Positions 30,633 to 39,331 of a stretch of DNA of 39,377 nucleotides are shown here, one piece after another. Below the pieces are notes generated by a model. It searched no databases and was not told the DNA's origin. It saw only the letters and a list, made by a program, of their open reading frames with translations. Each line of letters begins with the position of its first letter. Position 1 is the first letter of the stretch. The position numbers and the translations under genes are program-made. The DNA comes from Jeotgalibaca caeni. GTDB taxonomy: Bacteria; Bacillota; Bacilli; Lactobacillales; Aerococcaceae. The stretch spans positions 1 to 39,377 of the forward strand of contig NZ_JARBEA010000021.1 in NCBI RefSeq assembly GCF_028863945.1. The letters are read 5' to 3'.

Positions 30633-30664
30633 ACTGGATTTATCGGCTATGTGGCGGTTTTTTT
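30623..30664 (+). terminator. Leader terminator 1
   Basis: CGCCACATAG (30623-30632) pairs perfectly with CTATGTGGCG (30647-30656), 14-nt loop, then G and seven T (30658-30664). A strong intrinsic terminator 70 nt before the first transporter gene. Confidence 0.85.
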
Positions 30665-30666
30665 GT

Positions 30667-30707
30667 AAACTGCCTCGAATGGATGTCATTCAGATGGCAG
30701 TTTTTTT
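30667..30707 (+). terminator. Leader terminator 2
   Basis: AAACTGCC (30667-30674) pairs with GGCAGTTT (30696-30703), with an inner GAATG/CATTC stem, and the run of T continues to 30707. It follows terminator 1 directly, so the leader holds two terminators in series. The 3' arm could also pair with AACTGTC (30557-30563) upstream, a possible second switch. Confidence 0.75.
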
Positions 30708-30734
30708 CATACTATTAAATTTGGAGGTATTCCC

Positions 30735-31721
30735 ATGAAGAAAAAATTATCAAGCTTTGTTATCCTATTATCTACTTTGTTTCTAACCTCCTGTGGTTCT
30801 TCTGATGCTGAATCAATGTCCAGTACTGCTGGTACGGATGAGCTTCCCTATATCGGAATTTTACAATTGACGAGTCACCCAGCCTTGGATGCCATTTCGG
30901 AAGGAATCATAGATGAATTGGCAGATGCTGGTTATGTAGACGGAGAAACCGCCACAATTGATCTTCAAAATGCGCAAGGTGACCAGTCTAATATGCAAAC
31001 CATCACAGAACGTTTTATCACGAATAAAGCGGATGTGATGGTCGGGATTGCAACGCCAGCAGCTCAAGCATTAGCGAATGCAACAACAGAGATTCCCATT
31101 ATCCTAGGAGCCATTACAGATCCAGTTGCAGCGAACTTGGTTGATTCTCTTGAAACTCCAGGACGGAACATTACCGGTGTTAGTGATCAAATTCCAATTG
31201 ATCAGCAATTTGAACTGATGCTGCAGCTCGTACCTGACTTGGAAACGGTTGGTTTGCTTTATTCTTCCAGTGAAGCAAATTCATTGAGTTCAGCAGAGGA
31301 AGCAGAAAAAATTGCCCATGCATTAGGCCTTTCGACAATCAGCAAAACCGTAAATTCGGCCAATGATCTTGCTCAAGTAGCCGAATCGTTAGCAAAGGAC
31401 GTTGATGCCATCTGGGTTCCAACTGACAACACGATTGCAACGAGCACACAAACATTAATTGCAGCCACTGATGCGAGAGGAATTCCCGTGTTCCCATCTG
31501 TAGATACCATGGTAACAGAAGGAGGATTGGCAACAGTCGGGTTGAATCAATACGCAATCGGTACTCAGACAGGACAAGTAACCGTTGATATTTTAGAAGG
31601 TGCGGATCCAGCAACCTATCCCATCCAGTTCCCGAATGAGATTGAGACGATTTTGAATCAAGAGAAAGCATCACAATTAAATATCACCATACCGGAAGAT
31701 TTGCAAGCAGACATTGAATAA
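30735..31721 (+). CDS. trpX: ABC transporter substrate-binding lipoprotein, TrpX-like
   Basis: A lipoprotein (lipobox LTSC, Cys20) of the ABC_sub_bind family, 328 residues, two-lobed periplasmic-binding fold. Family stretches include LPYIGILQLTSHPALDAISEGI, VGIATPAAQALAN, IPIILGAITDPVAANLV, VGLLYSSSEANS and VPTDNTIATS. TrpX proteins of streptococci are predicted to bind tryptophan or other aromatic amino acids; the aromatic leader peptide upstream supports this. The ribosome-binding site is GGAGG, 7 nt before ATG. The ligand itself is not proven by sequence. Confidence 0.85.
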   Translation: MKKKLSSFVILLSTLFLTSCGSSDAESMSSTAGTDELPYIGILQLTSHPALDAISEGIIDELADAGYVDGETATIDLQNAQGDQSNMQTITERFITNKADVMVGIATPAAQALANATTEIPIILGAITDPVAANLVDSLETPGRNITGVSDQIPIDQQFELMLQLVPDLETVGLLYSSSEANSLSSAEEAEKIAHALGLSTISKTVNSANDLAQVAESLAKDVDAIWVPTDNTIATSTQTLIAATDARGIPVFPSVDTMVTEGGLATVGLNQYAIGTQTGQVTVDILEGADPATYPIQFPNEIETILNQEKASQLNITIPEDLQADIE

Positions 31722-31739
31722 AAGAAATGAGGATGAATC

Positions 31740-32666
31740 ATGAATATTATTGTTTCAGCAGTTTCGCAAGGGATTATTTGGAGTCTATTAGCCTTGGGAC
31801 TGTTCATTAGCTTCCGTATCTTGAATATCGCGGATATGTCAACAGAAGGAACCTTCACATTGGGCGGTGCGGTAGGCGTTCAATGTATTACGCTAGGGAT
31901 GAATCCTTTCTTATCCTTGATTCTTGCCATTGTGGCAGGAGCTCTGGCAGGAGGCGTTACAGGATTCATGATTACGAAGCTAAACATTCCCAGCCTGTTA
32001 GCCGGTATCCTGACCATGACAGGTCTTTATTCCATCAACTTACGCATTATGGGGAAAGCAAACGTAAACTTACTTGGTCTCGATACCATATACACGTTTT
32101 TCTTTGACGAAACTATGCCGCGTCATTGGGATCGAATTATCATCGGCCTACTCTTTGTAGCCATCATTATCGGTCTCTATACTGCCTTTTTCAAAACAGA
32201 GATTGGGCAATCGCTCATTGCTACTGGAGACAATGAAGCAATGGCACGTTCATTGGGAATCTCTGCTAATCGCATGAAGATTATTGGGTTGATGATGTCC
32301 AATGCGATTATTGCCTTGTCAGGTGCAGTTGTTTCTCAAAGTAATGGCTATGCAGACATCCAGATGGGTATCGGCGCCATTGTCATTGGATTAGCTTCTA
32401 TCATCATTGGGGAAGTAATCTTTACTCGTGTATCCTTTACAGTTCGATTAGCTTGTCTGGTCGTTGGTTCGATTCTTTACCGACTCATTATGGCGTTGGT
32501 ACTGGAAGGTCGTTTGAATCCAAATGATTTCAAATTAATTTCAGCCATCATGTTAGCAATCTTCTTGGCAATGCCGAAGATAAAAGAAACATACTACACC
32601 TCGAAGTACCGGAAAAAAATGACTCATTCAGTGAAGAAAGAAAAGGAAGTGAACACTCATGCCTAA
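31740..32666 (+). CDS. trpY: ABC transporter permease, TrpY-like
   Basis: A membrane protein of 308 residues with about eight to nine hydrophobic segments, of the branched-chain amino acid/ribose permease superfamily. Segments such as FRILNIADMSTEGTFTLGGA, MTGLYSINLRIMGKANVNLLG, ATGDNEAMARSLGIS and SNGYADIQMGIGAIVIGLAS are typical of partners of ABC_sub_bind proteins. The basic C-terminus faces the cytoplasm. It overlaps the ATPase gene by 8 bp, which indicates coupled translation. Confidence 0.87.
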   Translation: MNIIVSAVSQGIIWSLLALGLFISFRILNIADMSTEGTFTLGGAVGVQCITLGMNPFLSLILAIVAGALAGGVTGFMITKLNIPSLLAGILTMTGLYSINLRIMGKANVNLLGLDTIYTFFFDETMPRHWDRIIIGLLFVAIIIGLYTAFFKTEIGQSLIATGDNEAMARSLGISANRMKIIGLMMSNAIIALSGAVVSQSNGYADIQMGIGAIVIGLASIIIGEVIFTRVSFTVRLACLVVGSILYRLIMALVLEGRLNPNDFKLISAIMLAIFLAMPKIKETYYTSKYRKKMTHSVKKEKEVNTHA

Positions 32667-33447
32667 CCACATACTCTCCTTAAATAATGTATCGAAAACT
32701 TTTTACCCAGGTTCTGTCAACCAAGTAGAGGCCTTAAAGAACATTAACCTTCATGTAGAAAAAGGAGACTTTATTACTTTGGTAGGTGGGAATGGCGCTG
32801 GTAAGTCCACTTTGCTGAATGCTATTTCCGGATACTTCTTTCCAGATGCTGGTGAAATTATCGTAAACGACCAGGACATTACGTATTTGAAAGAAGAGAA
32901 GCGAGCTGGCATGATTAGCCGTGTATTCCAAGATCCAAAGATGGGCACAGCGCCAAGGATGACCGTACAAGAAAATCTTTCATTGGCTTACCGAAGAGGA
33001 GAACGCCGGGGATTGCATCTAGGGACGTCAAAAGAAGAAACCAAACTTTATAAGGAACAGTTGGCTTCTCTAGGTCTTGGATTAGAGAACCGATTGGATG
33101 CTGAAATTGGCTTGCTGTCTGGTGGGCAACGCCAGTCCATTGCTTTATTAATGGCAACTTTGAAACGTCCAGATATTTTACTGCTAGATGAGCATACGGC
33201 CGCTTTGGATCCGAAAACAGCAAAATTAATTCTAGAATTGACAGATCGCAAGGTAAAGGAGATGGGCCTAACAAGCATCATGATTACCCACAATCTCCAA
33301 GATGCACTTACTTATGGCAACCGCATGCTGGTCTTGCATCACGGGCAAATTGTTCGGGATTTCAACCAGGCTGAAAAGGCGGAGCTGACTACTGAATCTC
33401 TCTTCAATGAAATTCAAAAGCTTTCTTTAAATGAGATGTTTGTATAA
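32659..33447 (+). CDS. trpZ: ABC transporter ATP-binding protein, TrpZ-like
   Basis: ABC ATPase of 262 residues that powers the TrpX/TrpY importer. Walker A GGNGAGKST (residues 43-51), Q-loop in VFQDPKMG, signature LSGGQRQS (153-160), Walker B ILLLDE (173-178), D-loop AALDP and switch His in ITHNLQD. All catalytic residues are present. It is the last gene of the operon; I see no strong hairpin terminator between it and the xpt promoter. Confidence 0.9.
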   Translation: MPNHILSLNNVSKTFYPGSVNQVEALKNINLHVEKGDFITLVGGNGAGKSTLLNAISGYFFPDAGEIIVNDQDITYLKEEKRAGMISRVFQDPKMGTAPRMTVQENLSLAYRRGERRGLHLGTSKEETKLYKEQLASLGLGLENRLDAEIGLLSGGQRQSIALLMATLKRPDILLLDEHTAALDPKTAKLILELTDRKVKEMGLTSIMITHNLQDALTYGNRMLVLHHGQIVRDFNQAEKAELTTESLFNEIQKLSLNEMFV

Positions 33448-33459
33448 AAACAAATTATA

Positions 33460-34518
<1,059 letters not shown>

Positions 34519-34549
34519 CGGCACTTTTTGCTGTTTCCAGATGGTAGTA

Positions 34550-34558
34550 TGTTAAAAT
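34550..34558 (+). promoter_or_regulatory. Extended -10 promoter of the PPK2-coaBC pair
   Basis: TGTTAAAAT: TGT plus TAAAAT. TTGCTG (34528-34533) upstream is a possible -35, with a 19-nt spacer. It starts transcription just after the OsmC terminator. Confidence 0.5.
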
Positions 34559-34589
34559 AAAAGAAACGAGCAGAGGGGCTGGAACGCAT

Positions 34590-36080
34590 ATGCTGAATGA
34601 TTTTGATTTTTCAACGAATGATGTAAAGAAAGAAAAACGATCAGAACTAGGCGAAGAATTAGCGAAACTGCAACGGAAGTTAAAAAACACCAACTCCAGT
34701 ATGTTGGTCATTGTGGACGGATGGGAATCAGCTGGAAAGGGCTACGTATTAAAGGACTTGATTCGCGAATTAGATCCAAGATATTATGAAGTCAGCGTGT
34801 ATGAAACGCCTACAGAAGAAGAGATGACTCATCCATTCTTATGGCGTTTTGTTCGCAATCTTCCTTCAAAGGGAAATATTGCTTTCTTTGACCGGAGCTT
34901 CTATTATGAAGCACTGAATGACTTGCATCTTCAACAGGATGCATTAGACCACCAGTTATTAGATATTAGCCTATTGGAACGTTTATTGGTGGCAGATGGC
35001 ACATTAGTGGTCAAACTATTCTTAAATCATACAAAAGAGACCATGAAGAAGCGTATGGATGCATTAGAATCAGACTCTTTGCGAAAATTTCTGATTTCTA
35101 AGAATGATAAAAAACAATTGAAATACTACGATCAATATAAGGGGCACATGGATGAAGTACTGGAAAAGACAAACTATCCGGACTCTCCGTGGAAGGTCAT
35201 TTCAACGGAGCACAAGAAAAATGCTTCTCGAGTTGCATTACGTTACGTAATGGACCAACTGAGCAACCATTTGAATCAACACGTTGAGACTTCCTTCTTA
35301 TCGGAATGGGAACCTGTCCAAGTCGAACAAGCTCGGCCGCTCGATTCAATCGAACGGACACAAAAAATCAGTGAAGAAGAATATAATCATCAGAAGGACG
35401 TCTTGCAGAAAAAGGCTGGCGAATTAGTGTACCAGCTATGGATGAAGAAATTGCCTTGTGTCCTTGTTTTTGAAGGAACGGATGCTGCAGGAAAGGGTGG
35501 GGCAATCGAACGACTCGTCCGGCATATGGATCCACGGGGCTATGATGTAGCAACTACTGCTGCACCTACACCAAACGAAAGCCAATACCATTATTTGTGG
35601 CGTTTTTACAAAACATTCCCAAGAAAAGGGAGAGTAACGATTTATGATCGTAGTTGGTATGGTCGAGTCCTAGTAGAGCGAGTAGAAGGTTTCACACCTG
35701 AGAATCGCTGGCAAGATGCCTATGCTGAAATAAACGAGATGGAGCATAATCTGATTCATGAAGGATACTTGCTCTTGAAATTCTTGGTCGTAATTGACAA
35801 GGAAGAACAAAAGAAACGCTTTGAAGCCAGACAAAACGATCCAGAAAAGAGCTATAAGTTAACGGATGAAGATTGGCGCAACCATGAAAAATTTGAAATG
35901 TATGAAGATGCAATGAATGATATGCTGAAGAAAACAAGTACCGAAGAAGCACCGTGGACCATTGTAGAAGGCAATCAAAAGGAGTTTGCCCGGATTAAAG
36001 TGCTGGAAACGTTTATTGAACAAGCAGAAGCATTCCTTGCCGCTCACCAAAAAGAATCAAAACAGCTGGAGGAAAAATAA
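34590..36080 (+). CDS. Two-domain PPK2 polyphosphate kinase (polyphosphate:AMP phosphotransferase type)
   Basis: Two PPK2 domains in tandem, 496 residues. Domain 1 has VDGWESAGKG (residues 42-51) and FFDRSFYYEAL; domain 2 has FEGTDAAGKGG (294-304), IYDRSWYGRVLVERVEGF and KRFEARQNDP. Two-domain (class II) PPK2 enzymes transfer phosphate from polyphosphate to AMP, giving ADP. Domain 1 has Glu46 in place of the usual Walker Asp and lacks the RVLVERVEG stretch, so the C-terminal domain is probably the active one. ATG 34590 follows AGAGGGG. It is directly followed by coaBC with no gap. Confidence 0.88.
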   Translation: MLNDFDFSTNDVKKEKRSELGEELAKLQRKLKNTNSSMLVIVDGWESAGKGYVLKDLIRELDPRYYEVSVYETPTEEEMTHPFLWRFVRNLPSKGNIAFFDRSFYYEALNDLHLQQDALDHQLLDISLLERLLVADGTLVVKLFLNHTKETMKKRMDALESDSLRKFLISKNDKKQLKYYDQYKGHMDEVLEKTNYPDSPWKVISTEHKKNASRVALRYVMDQLSNHLNQHVETSFLSEWEPVQVEQARPLDSIERTQKISEEEYNHQKDVLQKKAGELVYQLWMKKLPCVLVFEGTDAAGKGGAIERLVRHMDPRGYDVATTAAPTPNESQYHYLWRFYKTFPRKGRVTIYDRSWYGRVLVERVEGFTPENRWQDAYAEINEMEHNLIHEGYLLLKFLVVIDKEEQKKRFEARQNDPEKSYKLTDEDWRNHEKFEMYEDAMNDMLKKTSTEEAPWTIVEGNQKEFARIKVLETFIEQAEAFLAAHQKESKQLEEK

Positions 36081-37286
36081 ATGCTTGAAAATAAAAATGT
36101 GACCGTATTTGTAACAGGAGGAATTGCCGTTTACAAGGCTTGTGACCTTATCCGGAGATTAATTAAAGCAGGAGCGAATGTACGTGTCGCAATGACGAAG
36201 AGCGCCACTCAGTTTGTTCAGCCGCTGACTTTTCAAGTTTTGGCGAAACATCCGGTTTACCTGGATACCTTTGATGAGAAAGAAGCACAGTACGTAGCTC
36301 ATATTCATCTAGCTGACTGGACAGAGCTAGCTATTGTTGCACCGGCGACAGCTAATACGATTGCGAAAATGGCTACAGGAATTGCTGATGACATGGTTTC
36401 AACAACCTTATTGGCTACGACCGCACCTAGGCTCATTGTGCCAGCTATGAATGAACATATGTGGGAGAATCCAGCTACAAAAGCGAACCTACAAAAACTA
36501 AAGGAATACGGATATACGGTGATGGATCCAGATACGGGCTTCTTGGCAGAAGGCTACGAAGGAAAGGGGCGGTTACCCGAACCAAGCCGTATTGTTGAAG
36601 AAGCGATGCTATTGTTGCTTCAGCATACAGCGGAATTACCGCTTAGAGGGACAAGGGTTGTTGTATCAGCAGGTGGAACGAAAGAACGGATTGACCCTGT
36701 ACGTTACTTAACGAATCAATCTTCAGGGAAGATGGGGTACCGAATTGCTGAAGCAGCACGTGACCTAGGCGCAACAGTTACCTTAGTAACGGCCTCTAAT
36801 TTAGAACGTCCGTTCGGAATGGATGTTGTAGGGGTATCCAGTGCATTAGAAATGCAAGAAGCATTGATGAGTAAGTTCGAGACTGCAGATATCGTTGTGA
36901 TGGCTGCAGCGGTATCTGACTTCAGACCAGTGAACCAATCAGATCATAAGATCAAGAAGACGGCTGGCAATTTAGAAATTGAACTCGAAAAAAACCCTGA
37001 TATTTTAGCTGGCATGGGTCAAATGAAGAAGAATCAATTCTTAATTGGATTTGCAGCTGAAACGGATCATTTAGAGGAATATGCCCAAGATAAGTTAAAA
37101 CGTAAGAATGCAGACATGATTGTAGCAAATGACGTATCCAAGCCACAAGCTGGATTTGATAAGGATACAAACGAAGTAATTATTTTCCAACCAAATAAAG
37201 AACCAATCCATATAGATACGAAACTCAAATCAGAAGTAGCAAAAGACATCTTACAAGAAGCAATCAAAACAATAACAAATTTATAA
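36081..37286 (+). CDS. coaBC: CoaBC: phosphopantothenoylcysteine decarboxylase / phosphopantothenate-cysteine ligase
   Basis: A bifunctional coenzyme A enzyme, 401 residues. The N-terminal FMN decarboxylase (CoaC) has VTGGIAVYKA, catalytic His74 in HIHLADW and PAMNEHMW (121-128). The C-terminal ligase (CoaB, from about 185) has VVVSAGGTKERIDPVRYLTN, NQSSGKMGY and MAAAVSDFRP. In the flap GFLAEGYEGKGRL, Glu157 stands where E. coli has Cys158 and B. subtilis also has Cys. That Cys completes the reductive step in known enzymes. The start codon directly follows the PPK2 stop, with GGAGG inside the PPK2 end. Confidence 0.93.
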   Translation: MLENKNVTVFVTGGIAVYKACDLIRRLIKAGANVRVAMTKSATQFVQPLTFQVLAKHPVYLDTFDEKEAQYVAHIHLADWTELAIVAPATANTIAKMATGIADDMVSTTLLATTAPRLIVPAMNEHMWENPATKANLQKLKEYGYTVMDPDTGFLAEGYEGKGRLPEPSRIVEEAMLLLLQHTAELPLRGTRVVVSAGGTKERIDPVRYLTNQSSGKMGYRIAEAARDLGATVTLVTASNLERPFGMDVVGVSSALEMQEALMSKFETADIVVMAAAVSDFRPVNQSDHKIKKTAGNLEIELEKNPDILAGMGQMKKNQFLIGFAAETDHLEEYAQDKLKRKNADMIVANDVSKPQAGFDKDTNEVIIFQPNKEPIHIDTKLKSEVAKDILQEAIKTITNL

Positions 37287-37311
37287 AAATATAGTACAAG
37301 AAAAAATACAA

Positions 37312-37370
37312 AAACAGTAATTTTTACGTAGAAGGTCTAAAGAGACCAAAAAGCGTAAAAATTACTGTTT
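37312..37370. terminator. Large hairpin after coaBC
   Basis: AAACAGTAATTTTTACG (37312-37328) and CGTAAAAATTACTGTTT (37354-37370) pair perfectly over 17 bp, with an inner GGTCT/AGACC stem. T-rich sequence follows on both strands, but no clean T-run. It is the likely terminator of the PPK2-coaBC transcript. Confidence 0.6.
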
Positions 37371-37400
37371 ATTTGATAGAAGCATAAGCCGTTATTCTTA

Positions 37401-37432
37401 TTACATAACTTAGTATAATATATATTATGTAA
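37401..37432. repeat. Inverted repeat around a TATAAT sequence
   Basis: TTACATAA (37401-37408) and TTATGTAA (37425-37432) are separated by 16 bp that include TATAAT (37414-37419). It may be a regulated promoter, but no gene follows on either strand that would obviously use it. The area is very AT-rich, so chance is possible. Confidence 0.35.
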
Positions 37433-37526
37433 ACTAAAATAAAGAGTTATTTAAGAGCATTATAAACAACAATCCCCTAGTTTTATACATATATGAAATC
37501 TTTATTCATTTGTTAGAGATTTTAGG

Positions 37527-37542
37527 ATGCCTAATTAGGCAT
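37527..37542. repeat. Perfect 16-bp palindrome ATGCCTAATTAGGCAT
   Basis: Each half is the exact reverse complement of the other with no spacer, as in operator sites for dimeric regulators. No promoter is evident next to it and no regulator gene is in the window. Confidence 0.5.
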
Positions 37543-37625
37543 AATCGCGTTAGAAAAGGTTTCAGATGAGCTTAAACGAATAGCTTTGATACTTTTTGAA
37601 TACTGACGAGACTTGTTTTTCGTAA

Positions 37626-37671
37626 AAAGATCTATAGCACTTCGATAACCAAGCTATCAAAATGCTATAGA
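37626..37671 (-). terminator. Terminator of the GH43 gene
   Basis: TCTATAGCA (37631-37639) and TGCTATAGA (37663-37671) pair over 9 bp with an inner GATA/TATC stem. On the minus strand the stem is followed by TCTTTTT, a few bases beyond the GH43 stop codon. Confidence 0.7.
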
Positions 37672-37677
37672 ATTGTC

Positions 37678-39189
37678 TTAGGTTAAGTATTTGAATTGGG
37701 AAAAACGCACAGAACCATTTATTTCTTTTGTAGCCCAATTAAACAAAGCATACCGACAACCGGTAAAATGCTCCAAATCAAAGGCCACATGATGATCCGG
37801 GCCCATTTGAGAATTCTTATAAAAGAAGCGGATACTATCCACTTGATTATCAAAACAAGCTTCAACACGAAACGTTATACAGCTCGGATCGCTAATAGTG
37901 ATATCTGGTAATGTATTAAGAAGCGCCAAGTTATCCGTTTCTTTATGGGTAGTTTGGACAATTAGTGAATAGATATCATCTTCCTTTGTTACGCCGATAA
38001 ATCCATATTGGTACTGTAATGCAGCAATACCAGCAATATCACCATTATTTAAGCCTGTAGCATCAATGGTTACTTCTACAGCCGAATACGGGAATAACAT
38101 TCGTTGTGTCAACATATTTCTCGCTTGTGTAAATGTTTGCTGTACGGATGTATTCATCATTTGCACATAACCAGCAGCAAAATCAACCTTAAAACCGTTT
38201 AAATCCGGCTCATGATTGAACTGCCAGTATGACTGTAAACCATGCAAATGCGCAGTTTTATTCTTAAAGTCATCACCGCCATATAACGACGCATACTCAT
38301 AATCTGGTTTTGGGTTTGGAACATCAAATTCGCGTGGTATCGTTTTATTATTGCCAATGACTGGGAATTTGTCTTGCCAATTTAACGGCGTTAAGACGGG
38401 TAATCTCCCTACTGCACCACGATCTTGAAATAAAACAGCATACCAATTCCCTTCTGGCGTATCGACGATACCCCCTTGTGCGACTCCTTGATTATGATAG
38501 TTGATATCGTCATTCACAATATCACCACCTCTAAAGGTTCCCATTAAAGAATGAGACATAAAACAAGCTTGTGTACGCTTCCATTCATGTGGTAGCGAAT
38601 GAATCAGGAAGACATAATATGTGCCCTTTATTTTATAGAAATGCGCCCCTTCATACGCCAGGCGTTGGTTGCCCTCTTCCGATACGATGATACGATGAAC
38701 CCCGCCTTCTTTCGGTCCGGATAAATCTTCTTCAAGTTCGGTTAGCCAAATCTGTCTATTTCCGTATATAAGATACACTTTGTCATCGTCATCAAAAAAC
38801 AGCGATGAATCATGGTAAAAGCCTTTAATTTCGGTCTTTGTCCATTTCTCTTTAAGCGATACCGTACGGTAAAGGTATGTCTTTTGCGTGTCATTCGCTG
38901 CAAAAACGACGTAAAATTGGTTATTGTGATAGCGTAAACTCGCTGCCCACATCCCTTTTCCGTAGATGTTTTCGCTCTCTTCTAACCTCTGTGCTTTTGT
39001 GCTATCCAACTTATCATATACAAAACAAGCATGCTCCCAATTTACTAAATCATAAGATCTTAAAATCTCACATCCCGGGATAAAATACATTGTTGTAGAA
39101 ACCATGTAATACGTATCCCCTACTCTAATTACATCGGGATCCGGATAGTCAAGCGGTATAATCGGATTCTTAACTGTCTCTTGAGTCAT
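37678..39189 (-). CDS. Glycoside hydrolase family 43 protein (beta-xylosidase/arabinofuranosidase type)
   Basis: A 503-residue enzyme without a signal peptide, so it probably acts on imported oligosaccharides from xylan or arabinan. The N-terminal five-bladed propeller shows the three GH43 acids: base Asp in YPDPDVIRVGDTYYM, the pKa-modulating Asp in YHDSSLFF, and acid Glu in LAYEGAHFYK. A C-terminal beta-sandwich (about residues 305-503, GH43 C2 type) follows. ATG 39189 is preceded by AAAGAGG. It stands alone with its own promoter and terminator; the true substrate cannot be told. Confidence 0.88.
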   Translation of the reverse strand: MTQETVKNPIIPLDYPDPDVIRVGDTYYMVSTTMYFIPGCEILRSYDLVNWEHACFVYDKLDSTKAQRLEESENIYGKGMWAASLRYHNNQFYVVFAANDTQKTYLYRTVSLKEKWTKTEIKGFYHDSSLFFDDDDKVYLIYGNRQIWLTELEEDLSGPKEGGVHRIIVSEEGNQRLAYEGAHFYKIKGTYYVFLIHSLPHEWKRTQACFMSHSLMGTFRGGDIVNDDINYHNQGVAQGGIVDTPEGNWYAVLFQDRGAVGRLPVLTPLNWQDKFPVIGNNKTIPREFDVPNPKPDYEYASLYGGDDFKNKTAHLHGLQSYWQFNHEPDLNGFKVDFAAGYVQMMNTSVQQTFTQARNMLTQRMLFPYSAVEVTIDATGLNNGDIAGIAALQYQYGFIGVTKEDDIYSLIVQTTHKETDNLALLNTLPDITISDPSCITFRVEACFDNQVDSIRFFYKNSQMGPDHHVAFDLEHFTGCRYALFNWATKEINGSVRFSQFKYLT

Positions 39190-39227
39190 TCATTCGCCTC
39201 TTTCTATCGTTGTGCAGAACTATAACT

Positions 39228-39256
39228 ATTATCGGATAGTGACTCAGTAATGTCAA
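39228..39256 (-). promoter_or_regulatory. Promoter of the GH43 gene
   Basis: On the minus strand a perfect TTGACA (39251-39256), 17-nt spacer and GATAAT (39228-39233). The -10 lies inside an imperfect dyad, ACTAT (39225-39229) and ATAGT (39236-39240), which could be an operator for a sugar-responsive repressor. No cre box with the usual spacing was found. Confidence 0.65.
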
Positions 39257-39331
39257 TTGCCTCTCATAATAAAAACAGCCGTATTCCCTATTGTAGCAAG
39301 TAGACTAACACAAATAAATGAGACAATATAA

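Larger units (their letters stand above)
37287..37677. other. AT-rich gene-free spacer between coaBC and the GH43 gene
   Basis: Nearly 400 bases without a credible coding frame. It holds a large hairpin (37312-37370), an inverted repeat around a TATAAT (37401-37432), a perfect 16-bp palindrome (37527-37542) and the terminator of the GH43 gene (37631-37671), each listed separately. I found no readable transposase, phage or gene remnant in the rest. Confidence 0.5.

Noticed and set aside
30448-30734. T-box riboswitch ahead of the TrpXYZ-like operon
   Set aside because: No T-box core sequence (GGTGGNACC-like) and no stem I signatures are seen. The antiterminator is a plain hairpin with a 2-nt bulge on the wrong side.
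37696-37911. Plus-strand ORF of 71 codons opposite the GH43 gene
   Set aside because: It lies fully inside the GH43 coding region on the other strand, has no ribosome-binding site and resembles nothing known.
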